A stretch of 24,240 nucleotides of DNA, from the NCBI GenBank assembly GCA_002309345.1, contig DBWZ01000064.1, positions 1 to 24,240 of the forward strand, in the 5' to 3' direction. A program made the position numbers and the translations under genes. The DNA comes from Pseudobutyrivibrio sp. UBA1225 (GTDB lineage: Bacteria > Bacillota > Clostridia > Lachnospirales > Lachnospiraceae). Below, piece by piece: positions 1 through 7,404 of this stretch (position 1 is the stretch's first letter; each line of letters begins with the position of its first letter). A model generated the notes under the pieces. That model was not told where the DNA came from, searched no databases, and saw only the letters and a program-made list of their open reading frames with translations.

Positions 1-2
1 TT

Positions 3-341
3 TTACAGGTAAAGGAAAGAGACATTAATCATTATTGGGATGTGGTTAAATGCTATTTTGAGTTTTGTGAAGAACGCAAATCACTGCTTTTTCTTTTAAA
101 ACAACAAAATATATTAAATTCTTTCTTTGATCATATGTATAATAATTCTTTTCAGGTTATGGAGTATGTTCATACAAAGGAAAGGACCCAGAGCATGGAA
201 AAGGCTGTACCTTACCTTTTGGCCTATAGTGTGGGCGGAATGTTTTGTATGTTGATTAAGTGGGTTGATAATGACATGGATGAGCCTTCGGACAAATTAA
301 TTGAACTGTTAAAGAGAGGTTACACGTCACCGAGGTTTTAG
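3..341 (+). CDS. TetR/AcrR-type transcriptional regulator, C-terminal part (5' end outside window)
   Basis: The frame is open to the left window edge, so the DNA-binding N-terminus lies outside and only about 112 residues are visible. The visible part is all helical and resembles the ligand-binding C-terminal domain of TetR regulators: an HYWDVVKCYFEF segment, then FLLKQQN, then LLAYSVGGMFCMLIKWVD, the usual penultimate helix. The last residues (YTSPRF) do not look like a family ending, and the DNA just after is a piece of an unrelated kinase, so the natural C-terminus may have been lost at a deletion join. A palindrome at 769-792 has the shape of a TetR operator, and an ABC exporter follows, the usual target of such regulators. 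TetR assignment rests on the C-terminal pattern only, without the helix-turn-helix. An internal GTG at 42 is not the start, because the homology-like sequence begins before it. Confidence 0.6.
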   Translation, partial: LQVKERDINHYWDVVKCYFEFCEERKSLLFLLKQQNILNSFFDHMYNNSFQVMEYVHTKERTQSMEKAVPYLLAYSVGGMFCMLIKWVDNDMDEPSDKLIELLKRGYTSPRF

Positions 342-556
342 AAAGTTCCTTTCTACCATGTCCCATGATATCAGGACACCAATGAATGCCATAATTGGCA
401 TGAATGAAATGATTTTAAGGGACAGCCGGGATAATGATGTACTAATGTTTTCTGAAATTATAAGAGCCGCTGGGTGAGTTTGATGCTGCTTTCAAGAGCT
501 TTCTTAAGGAGCGGGAGACCAGAGGTAAACTGTCTTATCCTCTAAGAATTGAATAA
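334..556 (+). pseudogene. Remnant of a hybrid sensor histidine kinase (H-box fragment)
   Basis: In the frame of 334-477 the DNA reads GFRKFLSTMSHDIRTPMNAI and continues through IGMNEMIL, the textbook phospho-acceptor H-box of large hybrid histidine kinases, then stops at TGA 475-477 about 26 residues after the histidine. There is no start codon, no sensor domain and no ATPase domain. A second frame, open from 464 and ending at TAA 554-556, carries EFDAAFKSFLKERETRG and about ten more residues. It may be the displaced tail of the same gene after an internal deletion, but that part is not recognisable. The fragment joins the end of the TetR-like frame almost directly. I read this as the scar of a large deletion; the product cannot function as a kinase. 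Confidence 0.7.
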
Positions 557-568
557 AACAATAGTAAC

Positions 569-617
569 AGACCTTGAAAAGGACCAACGAGACCCCTTTC
601 CAAGGTCTGGTCTTTTG
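569..617 (+). terminator. Rho-independent terminator after the TetR/kinase remnant
   Basis: A 14-bp stem with one mismatch pairs 569-582 (AGACCTTGAAAAGG) with 595-608 (CCTTTCCAAGGTCT). It is followed by GGTCTTTTGTTT, a short U-rich tract. It ends the upstream remnant and insulates the ABC operon. Confidence 0.8.
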
Positions 618-620
618 TTT

Positions 621-927
621 ATCAATCCTTGTAGTATAAGGCGTTGATGGGTTTAAGGACTCATGTGTGAGGGCTTTTGCAGATAACCATTAAGAAGTAC
701 TATGGGTACTCTTTATCTTTGGCTGGAGGATAAGCTGCTTTGCCCTTGTGAGGATAAAGTTAGTGTTGCAAAGTGACTAATCAGTCACTTTGTAGTCACC
801 GTGGTGTCAGAATGGAAGAGTATAGTTAGTATTGTAAAAACAGAATTCATGCAGGCAATATCATCAAGCAGCTTGCGCGAAGTCATGAGTCTGAAATTAT
901 AACTAAGTATACACGGAGGATAAGCAT
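621..927 (+). other. Intergenic leader of the ABC/two-component operon
   Basis: About 300 bases without a convincing gene. It holds the palindromic operator (769-792). The motif GAGGATAA occurs three times (about 727, 751 and 916), the last being the ribosome site of the ATPase gene. A frame from 779 to 904 is open and ends VMSLKL, but it has no ribosome site or good start. No sigma-A promoter with two good hexamers was seen: TTGCAA at 766-771 lacks a matching -10 element. Confidence 0.5.
769..792. promoter_or_regulatory. Palindromic operator, probably for a TetR-family repressor
   Basis: Two perfect 10-bp half-sites, CAAAGTGACT (769-778) and AGTCACTTTG (783-792), are separated by AATC. The TGACT-N4-AGTCA core and total length suit a TetR dimer site. 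It lies between the TetR-like gene and the ABC operon. It has no U-tract, so it is not a terminator. Confidence 0.6.
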
Positions 928-1617
928 ATGGAGATATTAAGATGTGAAAATGTATCCAAGATATATGGCGAGGGAGATACAGAGGTAAGGGCATTAGATA
1001 ATGTGAGCTTTACAGTTGAAAAGGGAGAGTTCGTATCAATAATTGGACCTTCAGGAAGTGGTAAGTCTACACTCTTGCACATACTCGGTGGTGTGGATAA
1101 GCCAACATCAGGAAAGGTATTTATCGATGGCACAGATATGCACAGCCTAAATGAAGACAAGCTGGCAATTTTTAGAAGAAGACAGATTGGTCTAGTGTAT
1201 CAATTTTATAATCTGATGCCGGTTCTTAACATTGACGAAAACATAGCACTTCCACACCTTTTGGATGGAAGACCATTAGATAAAGAACGTTTGGATCAGG
1301 TGGTGGATCATCTGGGATTAACAGACAGAAGAGGAAATCTACCAAGTCAGCTGTCAGGTGGACAACAGCAAAGGGTATCCATCGGGCGAGCAATGTACAG
1401 TCATCCGGCGATATTGTTGGCGGATGAGCCTACAGGTAACCTAGACCGAAAGACTGGTGAGGAGATAATCGACTTGCTTAAGGAATCAAACAAGATAAAT
1501 AAGCAGACGCTAATTCTTATAACTCATGATGAATCTTTGGCAATGCAGGCGGATCGAATCATAAGCATTGAGGACGGTCGAATTGGCAGAAACGAAAAAG
1601 TAAGAAATCTGGTCTAA
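928..1617 (+). CDS. ABC transporter ATP-binding protein, MacB/LolD/BceA type
   Basis: Powers the FtsX-type permease encoded just downstream by ATP hydrolysis on the cytoplasmic face of the membrane. All nucleotide-binding-domain motifs are present: Walker A GPSGSGKST (residues 40-48), Q-loop YQFYNL (about 91-96), signature LSGGQQQR (142-149), Walker B ILLADEPTGNLD (162-173) and the switch histidine in ITHD (200). The 229-residue length and the LADEPTGNLD stretch are typical of the MacB/LolD/FtsE/BceA branch, which works in lipoprotein, peptide or antibiotic handling rather than nutrient uptake. A GGAGG ribosome site at 915-919 fits the ATG at 928. The permease gene starts 27 nt after its stop. 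What it moves cannot be read from the sequence. Confidence 0.93.
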   Translation: MEILRCENVSKIYGEGDTEVRALDNVSFTVEKGEFVSIIGPSGSGKSTLLHILGGVDKPTSGKVFIDGTDMHSLNEDKLAIFRRRQIGLVYQFYNLMPVLNIDENIALPHLLDGRPLDKERLDQVVDHLGLTDRRGNLPSQLSGGQQQRVSIGRAMYSHPAILLADEPTGNLDRKTGEEIIDLLKESNKINKQTLILITHDESLAMQADRIISIEDGRIGRNEKVRNLV

Positions 1618-1644
1618 TCGGAAAAGAATAATGAAGGTGATAAA

Positions 1645-4626
1645 ATGGATAATAAGAAAATAATCTTTCAGGTTACAAAGACATATATGAAGAAAAACCG
1701 TAAGCGTACGCTGGTTACTTTTCTTGGTATATTAGTAATGGTTATGCTTATGACGGCTGTGTTCGTAGGAAAGGATACAGTTTTAGATTACATGAAAAAT
1801 GTAGTCGAAGAGAGTAGCGGAAGCTGGCATTATCAGGTGTTCGATATCGATAAAAAGCAGTTACAGCAGTTGAAGGAGCTTGATTGCGTTGATAAATGTG
1901 AAGTCTCTAAACCTCTTGGCTATACGGAGTTCGCGGAAAGTGGAGATCCTGATACCACACCGTTCCTAGAGCTTAAGGAGTATTCCAATGATTTATTAAA
2001 ATTGATGAATATCAAGCTGAAAGAGGGGCGATATCCCAAAAATCCAGACGAGGTTATTATTAGTGCTAGAGCTTTAAGGGAAGGATCAGATATCAAGCTT
2101 GGAGATACCATAGATGTAGATTGCTTCGAAAGGTACGTATATGCATACACTGAAGAAGAAAGACAGGCAGCCATAGATGCAGGAAATGAAGATTGTCATG
2201 TGTTTTTTCCACCAAATTACATCATTAATCCGGGCGAAACAAAAAAGGCACCGGCACATTATCAATACTACAAGGATAACTGTTTAATTGAAATGATTCA
2301 TGAGCCAACAGGCGTAAATAAAAGTTTGACAGTGGTGGGAATAATGGAGGACCCTTTTTTCGCCGCACCGGGACAGGGTGGATATATAGCCATAACAGGT
2401 CTGGATGACTCAGTGGGTGACGATGAAAAGGTAAATGCTGTATTAACGATAGATGTAAATAAAAAAGCTGACAGCTATGGAGAAATAGCAAAAATCCTTG
2501 ATACATCACAAACCCCTGAGGAAAGAGAAGCATTGCTGGCTGATAACAGCAGCTATACTACAAAAACAGGTGAAAGGATTCCGGTTGAAAAAGGCAGAAT
2601 AGATGTAAATAACATGCTCTTGGCTTTCTTTGACGAAGGGCAGAATGGAACCATGAATTTCATTATACTTTTTGTACAGGTATTTTTTGTGGTTCTAATT
2701 ACAGCTGCATCACTGATTCTTATATATAACGTATTTAGCATGTCTTATCAGGAAAGAAGCAAATACTTGGGTATGCTTTCATCTGTAGGTGCTACCCGCA
2801 GGCAAAAGAGATGGAGCGTATATTACGAGGTCTTTTCATTGCTTAGCCTCGCTCTTCCTATTGGAGTAGGATTGGGGCTTATTGTGGTGAAAGGTGGCGT
2901 GGAACTGCTTGTGCCGCATTTTACAAAAATGTTTTCAACTATATCAGCGAATATTGCAATGGAAAGAAGCTTTGATGTTGATTTCAGTGTGGTGATAAGC
3001 CCAGTGAATATCTTGCTTGTGATAATATTCTCTACTTTAGCTGTATGGATTTCAGCTTGGATTCCTGCTCGCAAGATTAGTAAGGTGGGACCAGTAGAAA
3101 GCATAAGAGGAAATGAAACCACTAAGAAGCATAAGAAGAAGGGCTACAAAACTTATCTTGGTCTTATGCTTAAGGGAAAATCTGAAAATCTTATTGGAAG
3201 GGCTTCCGTAGATAGAAATCGTACAGCTACCAAGGGAATAATAAGAAGTATTACATCATTTGTAGCACTTACAATGATAATAACTTTTGCTACAGGAAGT
3301 ATTGGTGACATATTAAATAGCGAGTTTGGCCAAGATACTATGAGTGTTGGTACAGCATATAAGGGTTATAAATATGTTTTTGAACAAGGTGGCTTCCTTG
3401 ATAATGAGATATATGACTCATGTAAAGAAGATATTATGTCTTCCAAGGAAGTAACCGGATATAGAGAATGGGAATCCATTGGTTCGAACGACTGGATTCC
3501 GCTAACATATTACAAAGATGAATACACGGATGCGGCAAAGCAGGTAATAAAAAGCTGGTTCCCAAATGGAAATGCTGAAGAAATACAAAAGTATATTGAG
3601 GGAAAGGGAGATTACGATAATGCGTTCATCAATCCACGTACAGAAATTGTAATATTGGAAGAAGACGAGTTTGAAAAAGTGGCGGAAAATGCCGGTATTG
3701 ACCTTGCCAAGTATGAAGAATCAGAAACAGGCCCGGCGCTTATATATGATTCAATCAAATTATCAAGCTATGATTGTACTCTATTTAGAGGTGGGGCGCA
3801 GAAGCCTGATTACAGCGAATACTCTTTCAAGGAGCCTTTAAATGTTAAGGCTGGAGATACAATTGATTTAACGTTTAGGAATTATCAAAATGATAATGAG
3901 GAAACCTATGATCTTACCGCGCCAATCGAGTTTGCTGGATATATAAAAGACAGTGATATAGAGGAGTACTACGATTTAAAACCAGATAATCTTGTGGTAA
4001 TCATATCGGAGAAAACTAGGGAAAATATAAAGCAAGTTAATTCAGAGCTAGGTGATATTCTCTGTAAGTCGTATAAGTACCTATTCTTTAACGTAAATAC
4101 GGATGATGCCGGCGTGCTGAAAAAGCTTTCGCAAATTCGGGATGAACTTAAGGAACCTTGTCTCTGGCCAGCGGAGGGGTTAATTGATCGCACATCATTT
4201 ATATCGGCTTTCACCAATGTGGCAAATATAATGGCGGTTTGCTTCACTATATTAGTAGCACTTATATGTCTACTAAATCTCTACAACTCAGTTATGGGTC
4301 GAAGTCTTGCGAGACATAAAGAGTTTGCAGTGCTTTACTCAATGGGTATGACAGGCAAGCAGAAGAATAAGATGCTTACCATTGAAAATGTAAGACTTTT
4401 AATAAAAGCCTTTATAAAATCGGCTTTGATTACTCTAGCCTTTGTGATATGCTTATATCAACTTATTAGCCTAAGATACAGGGGCGTGCACATTACTATA
4501 CCTGTTCTAGCTATAGTAGTGACGATTCTTGTAAGTATAATAGGCTTGATGGTATTTACTAAAGTATGTTACAGACAAAACAGTAACAAGCAGATAATTG
4601 ATGAGATACGTAGGGAGAGTGTATGA
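1645..4626 (+). CDS. Large duplicated FtsX-type ABC transporter permease (993 aa)
   Basis: Membrane partner of the preceding ATPase. The layout is an FtsX unit repeated twice. First unit: TM1 about residues 22-42, a large extracytoplasmic domain about 45-335, then TM2-TM4 about 338-362, 396-418 and 449-472. A Lys-rich cytoplasmic linker follows. Second unit: TM5 about 533-551, second external domain about 552-855, then TM6-TM8 about 856-882, 922-943 and 950-972. YQERSKYLGMLSSVGATRRQ after TM2 is the conserved cytoplasmic coupling loop, echoed by HKEFAVLYSMGMTGKQ after TM6. Eight TMs with two large external domains differ from the ten-TM BceB layout and match the duplicated SalY/LolCE-like FtsX proteins. 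Its end overlaps the response regulator start by 4 nt (ATGA). A role in resistance to or export of peptides or lipids is inferred from family and neighbours. Confidence 0.9.
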   Translation: MDNKKIIFQVTKTYMKKNRKRTLVTFLGILVMVMLMTAVFVGKDTVLDYMKNVVEESSGSWHYQVFDIDKKQLQQLKELDCVDKCEVSKPLGYTEFAESGDPDTTPFLELKEYSNDLLKLMNIKLKEGRYPKNPDEVIISARALREGSDIKLGDTIDVDCFERYVYAYTEEERQAAIDAGNEDCHVFFPPNYIINPGETKKAPAHYQYYKDNCLIEMIHEPTGVNKSLTVVGIMEDPFFAAPGQGGYIAITGLDDSVGDDEKVNAVLTIDVNKKADSYGEIAKILDTSQTPEEREALLADNSSYTTKTGERIPVEKGRIDVNNMLLAFFDEGQNGTMNFIILFVQVFFVVLITAASLILIYNVFSMSYQERSKYLGMLSSVGATRRQKRWSVYYEVFSLLSLALPIGVGLGLIVVKGGVELLVPHFTKMFSTISANIAMERSFDVDFSVVISPVNILLVIIFSTLAVWISAWIPARKISKVGPVESIRGNETTKKHKKKGYKTYLGLMLKGKSENLIGRASVDRNRTATKGIIRSITSFVALTMIITFATGSIGDILNSEFGQDTMSVGTAYKGYKYVFEQGGFLDNEIYDSCKEDIMSSKEVTGYREWESIGSNDWIPLTYYKDEYTDAAKQVIKSWFPNGNAEEIQKYIEGKGDYDNAFINPRTEIVILEEDEFEKVAENAGIDLAKYEESETGPALIYDSIKLSSYDCTLFRGGAQKPDYSEYSFKEPLNVKAGDTIDLTFRNYQNDNEETYDLTAPIEFAGYIKDSDIEEYYDLKPDNLVVIISEKTRENIKQVNSELGDILCKSYKYLFFNVNTDDAGVLKKLSQIRDELKEPCLWPAEGLIDRTSFISAFTNVANIMAVCFTILVALICLLNLYNSVMGRSLARHKEFAVLYSMGMTGKQKNKMLTIENVRLLIKAFIKSALITLAFVICLYQLISLRYRGVHITIPVLAIVVTILVSIIGLMVFTKVCYRQNSNKQIIDEIRRESV

Positions 4627-5330
4627 GGGTATTAATCGCAGAAGATGATCCCATTATTGTGGAGGGACTTAGAATCGCCCTTTCACAGGAGGGCTACGAG
4701 GTTGTAGCTTTTAATGATATGAATAGTGCGTTGGAGTCAGTAAAGGAGGGGGTACACTTTGATGTGTGCCTCCTTGACGTTGCGCTTCCCGATGGCGACG
4801 GCTATCAGATATGCAGAGCCATAAGAGAAAAGTCAGACGTTCCAATCATCTTTCTGACTGCCTTTGATGACGAGGTGCATACAGTTCTGGGGTTTGAAAA
4901 CGAGGCAGATGATTATATAACAAAGCCTTTCAGAATTAGAGAGCTGTTGGCTAGAATGAAGGCGGTGCAGCGAAGAAGAGGAGTGAAGAGTTCTTCTTTA
5001 GATAACACGGCTTCAAAGGCGGAGGATGAGCAAAATTTAATAGAGATAGGCAGCAATGTTTTAGATATCAAAAGCGGAAAGATAATGTGCGGACAGGATG
5101 AGGTTTTTCTATCTGCCGCCGAATACAAACTTCTTCTTATATTTGTAAGAAACAGAGGGCAACTACTTACGAGACAGCAAATACTTAACAGTATGTGGGA
5201 TAGTGCAGGGGATTTTGTCAATGACAATACCCTGACTGTATATGTTAAAAGGCTCAGAAAGAAACTGGAGCAGGAAGGTGATGAGCCCGTGATAGAAACC
5301 GTTCGCGGAATGGGCTATCGTATGGTTTGA
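4623..5330 (+). CDS. OmpR/PhoB-family response regulator
   Basis: DNA-binding half of a two-component system. The receiver domain covers about residues 1-120: acidic pocket Glu7-Asp8-Asp9, phospho-acceptor Asp52 in CLLDVALPDGDG, Thr79 in FLTAFDDE and Lys101 in ITKPF. A linker follows, then an OmpR-type winged helix (about 140-235) with the typical LTRQQILNSMWD and NDNTLTVYVKRLRKKL stretches and the terminal ETVRGMGYRMV. All phosphorylation residues are intact. The ATG overlaps the permease stop, and its own stop overlaps the kinase start, so ATPase, permease, regulator and kinase are probably one transcript. The regulator likely controls this operon or a related transporter, as in Bce-like modules. 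Confidence 0.95.
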   Translation: MRVLIAEDDPIIVEGLRIALSQEGYEVVAFNDMNSALESVKEGVHFDVCLLDVALPDGDGYQICRAIREKSDVPIIFLTAFDDEVHTVLGFENEADDYITKPFRIRELLARMKAVQRRRGVKSSSLDNTASKAEDEQNLIEIGSNVLDIKSGKIMCGQDEVFLSAAEYKLLLIFVRNRGQLLTRQQILNSMWDSAGDFVNDNTLTVYVKRLRKKLEQEGDEPVIETVRGMGYRMV

Positions 5331-6316
5331 TTCAAATGAAACTTAGAATTGGAATTGTCGGCATTGCCTTTGTGCTATGTATTGGGCTGAGAGATTTACG
5401 CTTTGTGGTTGTAATTCTAGCGGCGGCGCTCATCATCATATTGGCAGTGGACTTCTATGAAAAAATAAAACTAAAAAAGCAGATAGATGAATTGATATCA
5501 TATATTACCAAAGTGCAGGATTTTGCTTCTCTACCTGAAATTCAGAGAATCTCAGAGGGAAGCATTGGTATTTTGCAAAGTGAGATATACAAGGTGATAA
5601 CCATCTTGCGAGAGCAGTATGCCTCAGAGCACAATCAGAAAAAGTATATGTCGGACATGATGTCTGATATATCCCATCAGTTCAAAACACCACTTACAGC
5701 TATATCGCTTATGAATGAGCTGTTAATGAGTGAGGCAGTTAGCGATGAGCAGCGAGTGGAATATGCAGGAAAGATTGATACCCAGATTAACAAGATGACC
5801 TGGCTTATCAAAAATCTCCTTACTCTATCTCAGCTTGAGGCCGGAGTTTTGGAGATGAAGGAAGAGACGGCAAATCTATATGAAATGATTTCAGATTTGT
5901 CCGAGTCAATTCTGATAATGGCTGATGTTGCTGAGGTTGAATACATCTGCAGTATCCCTGAAGAGATTGAAATTAAAGTGGATGTACATTGGTTTAAAGA
6001 AGCCCTTTCAAACATCATCAAGAATTGTATTGAACACACTAACGCTGGCGGATTTGTCAAGGTATCAGCCAGACAGAATAATCTGTGTACCACTATTTCA
6101 ATAGAAGATAATGGAAATGGAATCGCCCAGGAACATCTTCCTCACATATTCGAAAGATTCTATAAGGCGGGAAATGGGTCCTACGATAGCGTGGGGATTG
6201 GTCTTGCAATGGCAAGACAGATAATCCGCGTCCACGACGGAACTGTTGAGGTAGAGAGTGAAGTTGGTAAAGGAACGAAATTTTTAATAAACCTCTATCA
6301 AAATACTATATTATGA
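5327..6316 (+). CDS. Intramembrane-sensing-type sensor histidine kinase
   Basis: Kinase partner of the response regulator. Two hydrophobic segments (about residues 6-20 and 25-42) are separated by only a few residues (LRDLR), so there is no extracellular sensor domain. This is the mark of intramembrane-sensing kinases of the BceS/LiaS kind, which usually read the state of a partner ABC transporter. The dimerisation/H-box is SDISHQFKTPLTAI with His117. The ATPase domain has an N-box (SNIIKNCIEHT), G1 (EDNGNGIA), F-box (IFERFYK) and G2 (VGIGLAMARQI). Start choice: TTG at 5327 forms a TTGA overlap with the preceding stop, implying translational coupling; ATG at 5336 is an alternative three codons later, and neither has a strong ribosome site. 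Length 329 aa is normal for the class. Confidence 0.9.
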   Translation: MIQMKLRIGIVGIAFVLCIGLRDLRFVVVILAAALIIILAVDFYEKIKLKKQIDELISYITKVQDFASLPEIQRISEGSIGILQSEIYKVITILREQYASEHNQKKYMSDMMSDISHQFKTPLTAISLMNELLMSEAVSDEQRVEYAGKIDTQINKMTWLIKNLLTLSQLEAGVLEMKEETANLYEMISDLSESILIMADVAEVEYICSIPEEIEIKVDVHWFKEALSNIIKNCIEHTNAGGFVKVSARQNNLCTTISIEDNGNGIAQEHLPHIFERFYKAGNGSYDSVGIGLAMARQIIRVHDGTVEVESEVGKGTKFLINLYQNTIL

Positions 6317-6317
6317 C

Positions 6318-6352
6318 TTTCTGCTGGCAGAAAAAGGAGTTGCCAGCAGAAA
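6318..6352. terminator. 12-bp perfect hairpin after the histidine kinase gene
   Basis: TTTCTGCTGGCA (6318-6329) pairs perfectly with TGCCAGCAGAAA (6341-6352) over an 11-nt loop, starting two bases after the kinase stop codon. The position suggests a terminator, but no T-run follows on the + strand, so it may instead be an mRNA 3'-end stabiliser or a protein-binding site. The right arm also contains the -35 element of the next promoter. Confidence 0.55.
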
Positions 6353-6368
6353 ATCAAAAACCCATAAT
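6340..6368 (+). promoter_or_regulatory. Candidate sigma-A promoter for the YdcF-like gene
   Basis: TTGCCA (6340-6345) and CATAAT (6363-6368) each match consensus at 5 of 6 positions, with a 17-bp spacer. Transcription would begin near 6375, giving a leader of about 90 nt. The -35 element lies in the right arm of the hairpin at 6318-6352. Confidence 0.5.
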
Positions 6369-6467
6369 TATATAAAGCATAGATATACTACAAGTGGATA
6401 TCCATGGATAAAGCAAGAAATTTGCTATCAGGATAAATTTTAGTTTTAAAATTGGAAGGAAGTTTCA

Positions 6468-7235
6468 ATGTTTAAAGGATTAATTTATGCTGTATTAACA
6501 GTAATTAGTATAATCTACTCCGTGATTGTTTATAGGGTTGGAAGCGGCACCTGTTCCTTTTTGCTATGGCTTGGAATGGGGGCGTTCTTTGCCTTTTTAT
6601 TATTCATGGAAAAGATTCAAGGCTGGCAAAAGGTGTCACGACATTTTGCGATGGGATTCAAGATTGCGGTGGGATTTTTCGTGATTATTTTGTTGGCTTG
6701 TAATGCCTGTATTTTTAGCCAGTTTTTTTCAAAAGGACAAAAGGATTTGGATTATATAATCGTGCTTGGTGCACAGATGCGTGAGTACGGCCCAAGTGTA
6801 GTTTACAAGGCTAGATTAGATGCAGCTGTTGATTACCTTAACAGCAATCCTAATACCATATGTGTAGTTACCGGTGGTCAGGGCAGCAACGAAAACATTA
6901 GTGAGGGCGAAGGCGGTCGTGATTATATGGTTAAATGCGGTATTCCAACCGATAGGATTCTTGTTGAAAAGCAGTCCGTAAATACGGATGAGAATATCAC
7001 TTATGCCCTCGACGTTATTAAAGGCCAAGAAGCAAATGCCGATTCCTCTGAGCAAGAAATAGCTAATCTTAAGCTTGGGATTGTAACCAACAATTTCCAC
7101 GTATTCAGGGGCTGCTACATCGCAGAAAAATATGTAGGCTCAAAGGTCTCAGGAATAGCCGCACGTACCGAATATTTATATCTTCCAAGTAACCTTTTAC
7201 GTGAGAGTTTTGGCATAATTAAGGACCTGTTTTAA
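6468..7235 (+). CDS. YdcF/SanA-like DUF218 membrane protein
   Basis: An N-terminal hydrophobic region with about three TM helices (residues about 3-22, 27-46 and 65-85) is followed by a DUF218 (YdcF-like) domain: DYIIVLGAQ, then VYKARLDAAVDYLN, VTGGQGSNENISEGEGGRDY, a segment GIPTDRILVEKQSVNTDENI, and LGIVTNNFHVFRG. These are the conserved fingerprints of the family, including the acidic and Asn residues of the NTDEN stretch. DUF218 proteins are linked to envelope integrity and lipid-carrier or vancomycin phenotypes (SanA, ElyC) in other bacteria; the biochemical reaction remains unsettled. The ribosome site GGAAGGA (6454-6460) supports the ATG at 6468. It appears to be transcribed alone: its own promoter lies before it and a strong terminator after it. 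Confidence 0.85.
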   Translation: MFKGLIYAVLTVISIIYSVIVYRVGSGTCSFLLWLGMGAFFAFLLFMEKIQGWQKVSRHFAMGFKIAVGFFVIILLACNACIFSQFFSKGQKDLDYIIVLGAQMREYGPSVVYKARLDAAVDYLNSNPNTICVVTGGQGSNENISEGEGGRDYMVKCGIPTDRILVEKQSVNTDENITYALDVIKGQEANADSSEQEIANLKLGIVTNNFHVFRGCYIAEKYVGSKVSGIAARTEYLYLPSNLLRESFGIIKDLF

Positions 7236-7263
7236 GGTCAGATTCGTTTTTATTTGAATTTTG

Positions 7264-7272
7264 TGGTAAAAT
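7264..7272 (+). promoter_or_regulatory. Candidate extended -10 element just before the 7277 hairpin
   Basis: TGGTAAAAT is an extended -10 (TG-N-TAAAAT) without a clear -35. A transcript started here would begin close to 7279, at the foot of the following terminator, and could be a short hairpin RNA or an attenuated leader. Weak evidence. Confidence 0.3.
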
Positions 7273-7276
7273 AGAT

Positions 7277-7347
7277 AAGCATAAATCCCATTTTTTAAAA
7301 GTGTTTGCGGAATGCTCTTAAAAAATGCGCTGGATTTATGCTTTTTT
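7277..7347 (+). terminator. Strong Rho-independent terminator after the YdcF-like gene
   Basis: The outer stem AAGCATAAATCC (7277-7288) pairs with GGATTTATGCTT (7332-7343). The inner stem CATTTTTTAA (7289-7298) pairs with TTAAAAAATG (7318-7327), with a small CGCT bulge. A T-run to 7347 follows directly. Confidence 0.9.
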
Positions 7348-7354
7348 ATTATAG

Positions 7355-7369
7355 ATTGCTTACAGCAAT
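7355..7369. repeat. Short inverted repeat in the leader of the flavodoxin-fold gene
   Basis: ATTGCT (7355-7360) and AGCAAT (7364-7369) form a perfect 6-bp repeat around TAC, 36 nt before the ATG. It could be a small operator or chance; nothing further supports it. Confidence 0.3.
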
Positions 7370-7404
7370 TGGTATTGAAAGGAGTTAATTAAAGGAGAGT
7401 AACT

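Noticed and set aside
766..794. TTGCAA with TTTGTA at 17-bp spacing as a promoter across the TetR-type operator
   Set aside because: The -10 matches consensus at only 2 of 6 positions.
776..904. Open frame in the leader of the ABC operon, ending VMSLKL
   Set aside because: No ribosome site or good start codon and no recognisable motif; it begins inside the operator palindrome. Could be a relic but cannot be supported.
785..994. A 69-codon - strand frame covering the leader and start of the ATPase gene
   Set aside because: Overlaps the real ATPase start and operator, lacks a ribosome site, and reads like a mirror of the + strand frame.
6422..6450. TTGCTA / TTTAAA promoter directly before the YdcF-like gene
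   Set aside because: Transcription would begin inside the ribosome site (6454-6460); TTGCCA / CATAAT upstream is better.
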